The translations under genes and the position numbers were made by a program. 64,000 nt of DNA. Origin: Gelidibacter sediminis (GTDB lineage Bacteria; Bacteroidota; Bacteroidia; Flavobacteriales; Flavobacteriaceae). Position 1 is the first letter of the stretch; every line of letters starts with the position of its first letter. This document shows, piece after piece, positions 1-9,364 of this stretch. Below the pieces are notes generated by a model. It did no database searches. It was not told the origin of the DNA and saw only the letters and a list, made by a program, of their open reading frames with translations. The stretch spans positions 1,178,001 to 1,242,000 of the forward strand of contig NZ_SOBW01000007.1 in the NCBI RefSeq assembly GCF_004364975.1. The letters run 5' to 3'.

Positions 1-1002
1 GGTAAGCAATATCTTTATTTTGGGGGCACCTCTTATTTGGGAATGGCTACAAACTCTGAATTTCAACAATACTTAACTAATAGTATAAAACTATGGGGTA
101 CCGCCTATGGTAGTTCTAGAAATGCCAATATAAAATTGAGCATTTATGACATAGCGGAAACGGTATTGGCTAAGATTATTGGAGCTGATGCAGCACTGAC
201 CGTGTCATCTGGCACCCTAGCCGGAAAAATCGCAATAGATCATTTGTCCCAAAATCACAATACGTTTTACCATTACCCTAAAACCCATCCTGCAATTGTA
301 AAACACTCGAGTTTGCCACTTTTCACAAATGGAAAATTGCATCCAAAATTGACTGATAATGTTGAAGAAGCTGTGGTCATTGCGGCCGACACCTTGCTTT
401 CAATGGCCGTAAAACCTACAGATTTTGAATTTTTGAATGCTATTTCAACATCCAAACGCATTACCTTATTACTTGATGAATCCCATAGCTTAGGTATTGT
501 TGGTGTGCGTGGAGAAGGAGCTTACAACAGCATCAATCATCCACGGATATCTCAAAAAATTATGATCAGCTCGTTAACAAAAGCCTATGGCTGTAGTGGT
601 GGAGTTATTGCCGGTACAACTGACCTAGTGAAAATGCTTAAGGACGACCCTGTATTTATTTCTGCATCGGGGATGAATCCTATTTTCTTGCAAACCTTTG
701 TTGATGCTCAACAACTATTGCAAAATCAACTTCAAAAATTACAGACGAATCTTCAGTTTTTATTTGGAGATGGTTTATTGTCAAAACAATTTATATATCA
801 CCAAGACTACCCCGTCATCTATTCGCATAGTGATAGGATCTACCCCTATTTGAAATCGAAGGGTATTATCATTACTAATTTTAAGTATCCCAATTATGAC
901 ACGTTGATGAATCGAATTGTAGTTACGGCCAATCATACCACCGAAGATTTGGAACATTTAAAATCTGCGTTAAACCAGTTTCAAAAAGAAACCCTTCATT
1001 AA
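1..1002 (+). CDS. PLP-dependent AONS-family aminotransferase/acyltransferase (5' end outside window)
   Basis: The reading frame is open from base 1, so the true start lies upstream; the TTG at 37 is internal. The protein belongs to the alpha-oxoamine synthase group of fold-type I PLP enzymes (8-amino-7-oxononanoate synthase, 2-amino-3-ketobutyrate CoA ligase and relatives). Seen: a YFGGTSYLG start motif, the DESHSLG motif whose Asp binds the PLP pyridine nitrogen and whose His stacks on the ring, and SSLTKAYG, whose Lys should form the Schiff base. Known family members condense an amino acid with an acyl-CoA. Which acyl-CoA or amino acid is used here cannot be read from the sequence, and the divergence from classic BioF and Kbl makes either name unsafe. 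It ends in a hairpin that includes the stop codon and converges on the susD-like gene. Confidence 0.85.
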   Translation, partial: GKQYLYFGGTSYLGMATNSEFQQYLTNSIKLWGTAYGSSRNANIKLSIYDIAETVLAKIIGADAALTVSSGTLAGKIAIDHLSQNHNTFYHYPKTHPAIVKHSSLPLFTNGKLHPKLTDNVEEAVVIAADTLLSMAVKPTDFEFLNAISTSKRITLLLDESHSLGIVGVRGEGAYNSINHPRISQKIMISSLTKAYGCSGGVIAGTTDLVKMLKDDPVFISASGMNPIFLQTFVDAQQLLQNQLQKLQTNLQFLFGDGLLSKQFIYHQDYPVIYSHSDRIYPYLKSKGIIITNFKYPNYDTLMNRIVVTANHTTEDLEHLKSALNQFQKETLH

Positions 1003-1017
1003 AATTTAATGAAGGGT
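991..1017. terminator. Bidirectional terminator hairpin overlapping a stop codon
   Basis: ACCCTTCATTAAA and TTTAATGAAGGGT form a perfect 13-bp inverted repeat around one central base. The TAA at 1000-1002 that ends the aminotransferase frame lies inside the left arm. On the minus strand the stem is followed by a T-rich run (TTTCTTTTTG), so it should terminate the susC-susD transcript; on the plus strand it lies at the end of the aminotransferase gene. Confidence 0.75.
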
Positions 1018-1039
1018 TGTGAAATTAAATTTAAAAAGT

Positions 1040-2524
1040 TTAATAAAGTGCGTCCCACCATACAGGGGTTACTGGCGTTTGTTGATTAGCTTCAACATTT
1101 TCTCTATTCCTGTTCAATTCAGTAGAGGGGTAACTCGCACGTCTAAACCATTGACCGGCATATTCGCCACTGGAATCCTCTTCCTCACGAATTGTTAATC
1201 CTGTAAATACATCGTCAGAGAAATTATAGCGTCTATGATCTACAAAAGACTCAGGATTGAGGAAGTTATGGATGTATTTCTCTTTCATAATATGATGTAG
1301 CATCAAATTGGCAGCACCAACGGCTATAGCATTATCGGCCAAATAATTTGTGCCATCTACATCATATTTGTCCATACTTGCTGCTATGCCTGCCAAATAA
1401 GCATCATAAGCAGTGGCGTTAGAGCCCATGCTTGTTGTGGTACCTCCATTAGCTAAAAATGCAGCCTCAGCTTTAATAAATAGTGCTTCTGCATAACTAA
1501 TAATCATAATTGGCGAATCAATATCAGTATAGTAACCACCTTCTACAAATCGGGCATTACCTGGAGTGCCATCAGGACTTACGCCGCCACCGCCACTAAC
1601 AAAGCCTTTCCATTCAGTACTTCCAGCGTCAGTAGTGCCGAAACGAGGCAACCTAGGATCAATGTCTAACAAACCGCTTTGAAAAGGGTAGTAATCGCCA
1701 TTCATAGAGCTCACCAATTGGCTGGCCAAATCATTGTGGAAATTACCTGTGTTTCTAGCCACAATTTCTTGAGCATACCACGGATTGATGGTACGTTCAT
1801 TATACGACATTTGGAAATCATCGTCATTGGAGGTAAACCCGTTAACCACTGTGTTCAATACGTCATTTGCAGAAACTTTACCAGTGTTGACTAAATGTAG
1901 TTGATACCGGGCTTTTAATGTATACGCTGCCCGCAACCATTTGTCAGTATCACCTCCATATATTAAATCTTCACTACCTAGGCTCAGGTCAGAGGTGTCT
2001 GGCGCTTGCAGAGCAGCAATAGCGTTATCTAATAAAGAAAATATGTCATTATAAATGGATTCCTGACTATCAAAGGCCGGGAATAAATTTACCTCTCCTT
2101 GAGTTGCCTCTCGGTAGGGAATGTTGTCCCAAGTATCTGTAGCGATACCTAAATTTATTGCCGTTAATATATCAGCCACAGCGCCGTAATGAGTGGCGTT
2201 TGCTGCAGCCGCTTTTTCTTTTATTACCTTTAAGTTTGGTAGGGCATAAAGATAGATATTACTCCATAAAGACGCCGCTGAGGTTTCTCCAGCCGCGGTA
2301 CCCCCTTGTCCCACAAAATTTTGTGCATAATTTCCAAATGTAAGTTCAGCAGAATACTGCCCTTGAATGGTTCTTAAAATTACGGGAGCCATCAGGTCAC
2401 TTGCTCTAATTAACTCTTCCTGTGCTGTGCCTGAGGGTGTATTTACGTCAAAATATTCATCACTACAGGAGCCGACGCTCAAGATAAGTAATGCTATAAA
2501 TGTTGTTTTTAGTATATTTTTCAT
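1040..2524 (-). CDS. SusD/RagB-family outer-membrane nutrient-binding lipoprotein
   Basis: A 494-residue lipoprotein. The signal peptide ends in LSVGSC, making Cys20 the likely lipidated residue. SusD-like proteins sit on the outside of the outer membrane as a lid over a SusC channel and bind the substrate (glycans, peptides or other oligomers). The helical TPR-like body with long inserted loops and the C-terminal motif with NRNRENV and WWDALY fit the SusD-like group annotated as RagB/SusD nutrient uptake lipoproteins. It starts 12 bases after the susC-like stop on the same strand, so the two are co-transcribed. No glycoside hydrolase, sulfatase or polysaccharide lyase lies beside it, so the substrate cannot be inferred; a peptide or other non-glycan ligand is possible. 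Confidence 0.9.
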   Translation of the reverse strand: MKNILKTTFIALLILSVGSCSDEYFDVNTPSGTAQEELIRASDLMAPVILRTIQGQYSAELTFGNYAQNFVGQGGTAAGETSAASLWSNIYLYALPNLKVIKEKAAAANATHYGAVADILTAINLGIATDTWDNIPYREATQGEVNLFPAFDSQESIYNDIFSLLDNAIAALQAPDTSDLSLGSEDLIYGGDTDKWLRAAYTLKARYQLHLVNTGKVSANDVLNTVVNGFTSNDDDFQMSYNERTINPWYAQEIVARNTGNFHNDLASQLVSSMNGDYYPFQSGLLDIDPRLPRFGTTDAGSTEWKGFVSGGGGVSPDGTPGNARFVEGGYYTDIDSPIMIISYAEALFIKAEAAFLANGGTTTSMGSNATAYDAYLAGIAASMDKYDVDGTNYLADNAIAVGAANLMLHHIMKEKYIHNFLNPESFVDHRRYNFSDDVFTGLTIREEEDSSGEYAGQWFRRASYPSTELNRNRENVEANQQTPVTPVWWDALY

Positions 2525-2536
2525 CTTCGCTTTTTT

Positions 2537-5500
2537 TTAAAATCCTAATTTTATTCCAAAAGAATAACTTTCACTCAGTGGTGTACCTAAGCCCGTAAAT
2601 CCGTAGACATTACTTCCGGCGCTATATTGGTTACCTTCAGGATCATAACCATCATAAGGGGTCCATAACAAAAGGTTATGGGCGCTAATTGAGAAACTTA
2701 AATTGTCCACTTTTAAAGTCTCTAATGCTTTTCCTTCAAAATGATAACTTAAGCCAACGTTACGTAATTTAACCCAAGAGGCATCTTGCACCAAGATTTC
2801 TGAAGCTCTGTTGTAACGGCCAGAATCACGGTAGTAATTTTGATCTACAAGACCAGGTATGGTGTTTGTAATGTATCCGCCACTACCATCATCCATAACC
2901 CCTTCAAAAACAACGTCTACATCTCTAACAACAGTAGCTTGAAGAACGCCATTTCTTAAAGCATTTCGTCGTCCGGCGTCATATAGATCACCACCTTTTT
3001 TCCATTCCAACAAGAAATTAAAACCGATGTTTTTGTATTTAAAGATGTTATTTATAGAAGCTATAAAGTCAGGGAAGGCATTTCCAACCTTTACACGTTC
3101 ACTTAAATCTACTCTTGGTAAACCATCAGCTCCAATATACCGTTGTCCATTTTCATAGCGCCACTTGTATCCATACAAATCGCCCATATTATCTCCATCT
3201 CTAATTTCAGAAGTCACCCCAGCAAAACCTGAGTCGGCAAAAATAAGAGCGTCAATATCATCTGGTAATGACAATACTTTGCCTTCGTTTGTACTCCAAT
3301 TAAAGATGGTTTCCCATTTAATATTGTCAGTATTTAAAATGTTATAAGAAACTAACAATTCGTGTCCGGAGGTTTCAAAATCGCCAGCATTTCTGGTAAT
3401 TCCAGCTAAACCTGTAGAATACGCTGTGCCTACTGTAAAAATTTGGTTTTTGACACGGGTTTTATAATAGGCGTAATCAACACGGAGTCTGTTTTTAAAG
3501 AATCGTAAATCTGTACCAATTTCAAAAGATCTGTTTTTCTCTGGTGTAATATTATTGTCTCCAATGGTGATATCGGCACGATACCCGCCAGCGCCATTAA
3601 ATGGAAAGTTGCTATCTGAAACAAAGTTTTGACCTACTTGTCCAAACAATGGTCCTTTTCCTACTTCAGCCCAAGAGCCTCTAAGTTTACCAAAGGTGAA
3701 GAATTCACTTTCTTTGTCTAACAATTCGTGGAAATCATAAGCTAAACTGACAGATGGGTAAAAGAAGGATCGATTTTCTTTTGGTAATGTAGAGACCCAG
3801 TCATTTCTACCTGTGATAGTTAAGAACAATTGGTTTTTGTAATCTATCTTTAATTCTCCAAAAACCCCTACATTTCTCAATTGTGTAACAGTTTTGTCTG
3901 CAAAAATATTAATGGTATTTGCGATGTCATTAATTCCAGGAACATTTAATGTTTCTCCTCTAATCATGGCATAATCTCTTTTCGAATCTGAGATTTGATT
4001 CCCTAAGGTCAAGGTTGTTCCAAAATCTTCAGACCATTCTTTTTCAAAAGAGACCAATAGATTTGATTCCAAGCCTAAGAAATTAATGTTTTGATTTACA
4101 ATAAAGCCACCTACTGCAGCACCTGCATCAAGATCTGGTGCTACAAACCTATTTCTCTGATCAGAATAATTATCTACCTGTGCCGCATATGTTACGTTTA
4201 TCCAATCTTTTGGAGCCCAATTTAAGGTGACGTTTCCAACCCATCTATTAACATCATCCGTTAATGGACTCGTTTCTAATAAATATCTTGGATTGTCAAT
4301 AATCCCAAATGAATAGTTTCGTTGCGTGCCATTAGGGTTGATATAATCGTTTATTGGGAATGTTGCTGAATAATAGGACAGAGAACTAAAAACCGACTTA
4401 TCACCTCCATTACCGCGTTTACCGCCCGCATTGGTATAACTAAGTGACGAATTGATGTTGAATTTGTCATTTATTTTATAACCCGCCTTAAAGCGTAAGG
4501 TTGTCTTATTATAATCTGTGTTAGGAAGCACTCCTTTTTCACTGTCGTTACCAACAGAGAAATAATAATCCATTTTTTCAGAGGCGCCACTGATATTGAA
4601 ATCTACTTGCGTATTGACACCGGACTGAAATAAGTCAAAAGGATCATAAAACCTATCGCCAGTAAGATCTATTGTTTCTCCACCTACCACGGCGCTATCT
4701 GCGCTATATTCTGGACCCCATGAGTAAAAGGAAGTTCCCCCAAGCCTCGTAAATCCCGTATCCGTTTCTGGCGTGTATAGGGTTCTTGGAAGACCACTGA
4801 AACCTTCACGGAATTTGGTTTGCAGTTCTGGTGTGGTATTAATTTCTCTAAATGTTGTTGATGCCGTTATACCAACCTTAGCCTTGCCGAGTTTCCCTTT
4901 TTTAGTGGTAATGATAATGGCACCATTAGCAGCCCTAACTCCATAAAGGGCGGTGGCAGCAGCACCTTTTAGCACGTTGTAACTTTCAATATCTTCAGGA
5001 TTGATATCAGAACCTCTATTGGTAAATGAGAATTGTTCTGAACTGCTAGGCGAATTAGAACCTGCGCTTGGCAATACAGACCCTGAAAAGGTGTCATTAT
5101 CTAAAGCTAAACCGTCAATAATAATAAGTGGTTGGTTGCTTCTATTAGGGTTAACCGAAGTTATTCCTCGAATCAAAATATCAATACCTCCACCTGAAGA
5201 GCCTGAGGTTTGACTGATTTGAACGCCCGCCACACGTCCCTGTAAGCCAGAAAGAGCATCCGTTTGTCCAGTAAGATCAATGTCTTCAGTTTTTACTTGG
5301 GTAACTGAGTAACCCAACTCGCGCGTTTCTCTCTTAATTCCGAAGGCGGTCACAACCACCTCATTTAAAGAGCTCGTATCTTCTTCCATTGTTAAATTTA
5401 TAACAGATTCAGAAACGGTCCTCTCAACTTTTTTATAGCCGACATAAGAGAACACTAAAACATCTCCGGAAGAAGCATTGATGGAATAATCACCATCAAA

Positions 5501-5668
5501 ATTTGTGGTGGCACCTTTTGTTGTGCCTTTTACTAGGATGTTTACACCTGCCATTGGAACATTATTCGCATCAGTTACAACACCAGTAACGGTAATGGTT
5601 TGAGCGAATAACATAAAACACGCAGAAGTAAAAAAAACTAGTAGTGTGAGGGTAGTTTTTTTTTGCAT
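2537..5668 (-). CDS. SusC/RagA-family TonB-linked outer-membrane transporter
   Basis: A 1043-residue protein. A signal peptide ends near residue 23 (LFAQ), followed by a carboxypeptidase-regulatory-like beta-sandwich (about 24-105, with the motif VTGVVTDANNVPMAGVNI), a TonB plug domain (about 115-240) and a large beta-barrel ending in the aromatic residue F (SFGIKLGF). This is the usual SusC order and length. It imports large nutrients across the outer membrane using TonB/ExbBD energy and forms a complex with the downstream SusD-like lipoprotein. No SusR, hybrid two-component or anti-sigma gene lies beside it, so regulation is not visible. The plug contains the typical DINPEDIESYNVLKGAAATALYG sequence region, where the plug joins the barrel (only its start is given here). 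Confidence 0.95.
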   Translation of the reverse strand: MQKKTTLTLLVFFTSACFMLFAQTITVTGVVTDANNVPMAGVNILVKGTTKGATTNFDGDYSINASSGDVLVFSYVGYKKVERTVSESVINLTMEEDTSSLNEVVVTAFGIKRETRELGYSVTQVKTEDIDLTGQTDALSGLQGRVAGVQISQTSGSSGGGIDILIRGITSVNPNRSNQPLIIIDGLALDNDTFSGSVLPSAGSNSPSSSEQFSFTNRGSDINPEDIESYNVLKGAAATALYGVRAANGAIIITTKKGKLGKAKVGITASTTFREINTTPELQTKFREGFSGLPRTLYTPETDTGFTRLGGTSFYSWGPEYSADSAVVGGETIDLTGDRFYDPFDLFQSGVNTQVDFNISGASEKMDYYFSVGNDSEKGVLPNTDYNKTTLRFKAGYKINDKFNINSSLSYTNAGGKRGNGGDKSVFSSLSYYSATFPINDYINPNGTQRNYSFGIIDNPRYLLETSPLTDDVNRWVGNVTLNWAPKDWINVTYAAQVDNYSDQRNRFVAPDLDAGAAVGGFIVNQNINFLGLESNLLVSFEKEWSEDFGTTLTLGNQISDSKRDYAMIRGETLNVPGINDIANTINIFADKTVTQLRNVGVFGELKIDYKNQLFLTITGRNDWVSTLPKENRSFFYPSVSLAYDFHELLDKESEFFTFGKLRGSWAEVGKGPLFGQVGQNFVSDSNFPFNGAGGYRADITIGDNNITPEKNRSFEIGTDLRFFKNRLRVDYAYYKTRVKNQIFTVGTAYSTGLAGITRNAGDFETSGHELLVSYNILNTDNIKWETIFNWSTNEGKVLSLPDDIDALIFADSGFAGVTSEIRDGDNMGDLYGYKWRYENGQRYIGADGLPRVDLSERVKVGNAFPDFIASINNIFKYKNIGFNFLLEWKKGGDLYDAGRRNALRNGVLQATVVRDVDVVFEGVMDDGSGGYITNTIPGLVDQNYYRDSGRYNRASEILVQDASWVKLRNVGLSYHFEGKALETLKVDNLSFSISAHNLLLWTPYDGYDPEGNQYSAGSNVYGFTGLGTPLSESYSFGIKLGF

Positions 5669-5860
5669 AATTTGAATTGTTTGTGTTAGACTAGCTTAGT
5701 AAATGTAAGAAAATAAAAGGTAAAATCCTTAACAATATGATTCTATGACAATTGTAATACACGTTAACGGGTTGTGATTTATCACTTTAGTTTATCGTTA
5801 TATGCAATTCATTATAAATAATTTTAAATTTATAGACAGATTTCCAAACCCCTTCATTGT

Positions 5861-7162
5861 ATGAAACAAGTTTCTTCTATTCCAAATGTCACAAAGCTTT
5901 TTGGTCGTTATTATGTTTTTATGATACTCTCATTAGTCCTTGTCAATTGCAAGTCTGCAAAAATATCTAAACATCTTCATCACACTTTAAATTCAAGTTT
6001 TTACGACAACCAATTTACTGGACTCATGGTGTATAATCCAAAAACTAAAGACACAGTATTTAGCCATAATGGAAACCGCTATTTTACACCGGCCAGCAAT
6101 ACAAAAATATTCACTTTATATACAGCCTTGCAATACTTACCTGACCAAATCCCAGCATTGAAATACGCAATTGATCAGGACACTTTAATTGTGAAAGGTA
6201 CAGGAGACCCTAGTTTTTTGCATCCGTATTTTAAAGATAGTACAGCCCTTAATTTCATGAAATCCTTTAATGCTATTCAACTTGTTACCGCTAATTATCA
6301 CAATGAAAAATTTGGACCAGGTTGGGCTTGGGAAGATTATGATATGTATTATAGCCCTGAACGGAGTGCGTTTCCTATGTATGGCAATGTTGCTACCATT
6401 TGGAATACGGGACAATTAGCCACCTACCCTGAGTTTTTAAAAGGAAAGACCACCTATTCGGAGTTGAATAGTCGAAGAGATTTTAACACGAATACATTCT
6501 TTTATAAAATCACGAGAAAAGATACCATTGAGGTGCCTTTTGTGGTCGATTCAACCCTGCTACGACAGCTATGGGATGATCTGCTACCGGGGAAGGTTAA
6601 AATTATTCCGAATACCAAAACGAAAACAGATCAAACCCTCTATAGTGTTGCTTCGGACAGTGTGTATAAACGCATGATGCAGGTAAGCGACAACTTTTTG
6701 GCCGAACAACTATTGATTTTAGCATCTTCCACAGTTTCTGACACCTTGGATGCGGATAAGGTTAGAAAGTCTATTCTCGACAAGCAGTTGAACGATTTAA
6801 AACAAAAACCATATTGGGTGGATGGTTCAGGCCTGAGTCGATACAACCTCTTTACCCCGCTATCATTTGTGCAGGTTTTGGAGAAACTTTATGCTGACAT
6901 TCCACGGGAGCGATTGTTTAATTTTTTCCCAGTGGGTGGTAAAAGCGGTACAATCAAAAGTTGGTATGCTGGCAATACAGTGCCCTATGTTTATGCTAAA
7001 ACAGGCACCGTAGGCAATGTTCATTGTTTAAGTGGCTATTTGCTCACCAACTCTGGCGAGGTTTTGATCTTTAGTTTTATGAATAATAATTACAGAACTT
7101 CCACAACAAAAGTTAAGGAACAGATGCAAACAGTTCTGGAATATTTACGTGATACTTACTAA
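5861..7162 (+). CDS. dacB: D-alanyl-D-alanine carboxypeptidase/endopeptidase, S13 (PBP4) family lipoprotein
   Basis: A 433-residue penicillin-binding protein of the S13 (DacB/PBP4) family. It cleaves the terminal D-Ala or D-Ala-mDAP crosslinks of peptidoglycan in the periplasm. Seen: SNTK at residues 79-82 (SxxK, with the acylated Ser and general-base Lys), SDN in the middle (SxN), and a late AKTGT motif (KTG). A GGKSGT motif slightly before it is a second candidate for the KTG position. The N-terminus has a hydrophobic segment ending LVLVNC, so it is probably a lipoprotein with Cys30. It converges on the M14 peptidase gene with a 7-base gap, in a group of three wall- or peptide-cleaving enzymes. 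Confidence 0.88.
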   Translation: MKQVSSIPNVTKLFGRYYVFMILSLVLVNCKSAKISKHLHHTLNSSFYDNQFTGLMVYNPKTKDTVFSHNGNRYFTPASNTKIFTLYTALQYLPDQIPALKYAIDQDTLIVKGTGDPSFLHPYFKDSTALNFMKSFNAIQLVTANYHNEKFGPGWAWEDYDMYYSPERSAFPMYGNVATIWNTGQLATYPEFLKGKTTYSELNSRRDFNTNTFFYKITRKDTIEVPFVVDSTLLRQLWDDLLPGKVKIIPNTKTKTDQTLYSVASDSVYKRMMQVSDNFLAEQLLILASSTVSDTLDADKVRKSILDKQLNDLKQKPYWVDGSGLSRYNLFTPLSFVQVLEKLYADIPRERLFNFFPVGGKSGTIKSWYAGNTVPYVYAKTGTVGNVHCLSGYLLTNSGEVLIFSFMNNNYRTSTTKVKEQMQTVLEYLRDTY

Positions 7163-7169
7163 AATAAGG

Positions 7170-8636
7170 TTATTTGCCATAGAAGATTGCGTTCTTAAAA
7201 TTACTTTCTTTAGTCTTTAAATTGATTAAAAAACCATTGACCACAGCATAATCCACAGTGCCATCTTTTTGGAGCACAAAATTTGGATTGTTGCCAATAT
7301 TCACATAAAATCCAGGTACTTTTTGATCCTTATCCAAAATATTAATGGGTAAGGATACCGCTTTGTCTTTTTGCGTAAAGTCAGCGACGCGTACATAAGT
7401 GTACCCTGATTTAAGCAGCTTATAAAGGTCCATTTTTTGCAATTCTTTAAATGAAGTAATGAGCTCAGGATAGACCTTGCCTTCAATCAATCGGTATCCG
7501 GTAGCATCTACAGTGTCGTAGCCATAAAAGGTTGAAAGATCCCCTTTTTCTACAATGCTGCCCACATTATAGAAACCCTCATTATTTTTATCTTGCACTT
7601 CCAGATGATTGATCCCGAGATCTAAAATATAATTCTTACCGAGTAATTTATGAGTGAACCGTTCTATTTTTAAATCGAATAATTTACGATCGTTCTGTGG
7701 AATCTTTTCGTAATCTTCAATAGGAATGTTTTTATAATCGCCATTCGCAATTATATAACAGGCAGACAAAATGGATACAAAATTTAGTTTTCTAATTTCC
7801 TGTTTTTCAACATCATTTTTATAACCACCAGATTCGATTAGAATTGCGCTCGTTCCCCATTTTTGGATGTTGTCTCCGAAGGCTCTAGGTTCAAAATCAT
7901 CATTATAGCGCCCCACTTGTCCTGGTGCATACTTTTGAATGATAGAGTTCATAAATACAATTACTTTCATAGCATTGCCACGCACCTCATTGATGTCTTT
8001 TTCATAATTGTAGGCTGGTGCCAAGTAGGAGATTGTCGCAGGTTTTGGCGTACGCTCTGCATTGTAATAAATGCTTTGATCGTGAAGATTGAACCCAAAA
8101 TCAGCATCCAAACTGTCTCTAATCCGTTTTAAAATTTGACCTTCGGGCGATTGTAACATTAGGGCATCCCTGTTAATGTCTATGCCCAGAGCATTACGCC
8201 TGGTAAATACCTCGGCTCCATCAGGATTCAGCATCGGTATGAAATGAAGGGTCAGTTTGCTCAACAATTCTTCTTTTTCAGCCTTAAAATCAGAACTGTT
8301 CAAAAAATTAAAAATATCGAAAATGGCCTGAGTGGCGGTAGGTTCATCGCCATGCATCTGCGACCATAAGAACACACTGGTATCACCAGAGCCAACACTT
8401 ATTAAACTGATACTTTTACCTTTAATGCTTTCTCCCACTTGTTTAACAGTATAAGCAGGATTACTCTTTAAATTATTGATAAGCGGCTGGATTTCATCAT
8501 GTTTAATGCGGCGTTTGTCCAAACTCGGTTCTTTGTATTTAGAATAACTGTCATAAAGACTTGTAGTCATATCTTTAACTTGTGCCGTTGCTGAGAAAGA
8601 CAATACAGCAATGATTAAGGAGAGAATGTATTTCAT
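7170..8636 (-). CDS. Secreted M14-family zinc carboxypeptidase
   Basis: A 488-residue protein with a cleavable signal peptide (to about residue 19, SATAQ). Seen: the zinc-binding pair H95xxE98 in MHGDEPT, the substrate-binding NPDG and RR region (138-147), the third zinc ligand H185 in NLHDQ, and the catalytic Glu268 in LIESGG. This is the M14 order. Bacterial M14 enzymes of this kind remove C-terminal residues from peptides or muropeptides. It starts 2 bases after the stop of the amidase gene, so both are likely made from one transcript; this supports a role in peptidoglycan peptide turnover, although general peptide digestion is equally compatible. Confidence 0.88.
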   Translation of the reverse strand: MKYILSLIIAVLSFSATAQVKDMTTSLYDSYSKYKEPSLDKRRIKHDEIQPLINNLKSNPAYTVKQVGESIKGKSISLISVGSGDTSVFLWSQMHGDEPTATQAIFDIFNFLNSSDFKAEKEELLSKLTLHFIPMLNPDGAEVFTRRNALGIDINRDALMLQSPEGQILKRIRDSLDADFGFNLHDQSIYYNAERTPKPATISYLAPAYNYEKDINEVRGNAMKVIVFMNSIIQKYAPGQVGRYNDDFEPRAFGDNIQKWGTSAILIESGGYKNDVEKQEIRKLNFVSILSACYIIANGDYKNIPIEDYEKIPQNDRKLFDLKIERFTHKLLGKNYILDLGINHLEVQDKNNEGFYNVGSIVEKGDLSTFYGYDTVDATGYRLIEGKVYPELITSFKELQKMDLYKLLKSGYTYVRVADFTQKDKAVSLPINILDKDQKVPGFYVNIGNNPNFVLQKDGTVDYAVVNGFLINLKTKESNFKNAIFYGK

Positions 8637-8638
8637 AA

Positions 8639-9301
8639 TTATTGAATCGTTTTAATAGGTGCTGACTTTAATTTTAATGCTTTTGTTCCTTTTTTGACGG
8701 CTTTCATGAAGTCTTCTCCAGGATCCGTTTTTTCAGTTCGATAGCCTTCATCAACTTCCATCCATAACTCATGATCTTCAAAATTAGTATATTCGTAATG
8801 ACCAATAAGATATTCTATGGGGTATTTTTCAGTTAAATACTTCACCAACCAAATGTTGGCTTTTATTTGGGCTTTAGTTAAGGGGACACCTTCTGTACCG
8901 CCTACATTCTCAACGCCAATAGCCGTATGGTTTAAACCAATAACATGACGCGCCATGGTGGTTTCAGGCATTAAACGGTAAATGGTGCCATCCAAATCTA
9001 CCAGAAAATGTGACGAAACATTTAAATTACTGGCATTCACCAAATCCGGTCTGCTCGGTAAAGTTGTAGGGTAGAAAGCGTTAAATGATTTTTCAAGGGT
9101 TGGAATTGCGGTCCAATGTAGCACAATCATTCTAGGCACTATATTTGGATTAGCTTGTTCCAGTCCATAGCGTGACGCTAAATATGCATTGGTGAGTTGA
9201 ATGCGCTCTTCATTAAAGATTATTGGCTTATCCACTATGGTCTTGGTAGTACCACAGGCGAATAGGAACAGGAGCGTGATGTAAAGAAGCGTATATTTCA
9301 T
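8639..9301 (-). CDS. N-acetylmuramoyl-L-alanine amidase (amidase_2 family) lipoprotein
   Basis: The start at 9301 is chosen over 9325 because it directly precedes a lipoprotein signal (MKYTLLYITLLFLFAC, Cys16). The domain is Amidase_2, a zinc amidase that cuts the bond between N-acetylmuramic acid and L-Ala of the stem peptide. Seen: IVLHWTA with H62 as the first zinc ligand, a central HTAIGVENVGG motif, IGHYEY, and TDPGEDF, whose Asp is the usual late metal-ligand position. It sits at the outer or inner membrane by its lipid. Together with the adjacent M14 and PBP4-type enzymes it forms a small murein-recycling or remodelling group. Confidence 0.88.
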   Translation of the reverse strand: MKYTLLYITLLFLFACGTTKTIVDKPIIFNEERIQLTNAYLASRYGLEQANPNIVPRMIVLHWTAIPTLEKSFNAFYPTTLPSRPDLVNASNLNVSSHFLVDLDGTIYRLMPETTMARHVIGLNHTAIGVENVGGTEGVPLTKAQIKANIWLVKYLTEKYPIEYLIGHYEYTNFEDHELWMEVDEGYRTEKTDPGEDFMKAVKKGTKALKLKSAPIKTIQ

Positions 9302-9364
9302 TAGGTAACGATTGATATAAACCAAAGTTAACGAAATTATTGTTTACAGTTTAGCGCATTCAAT

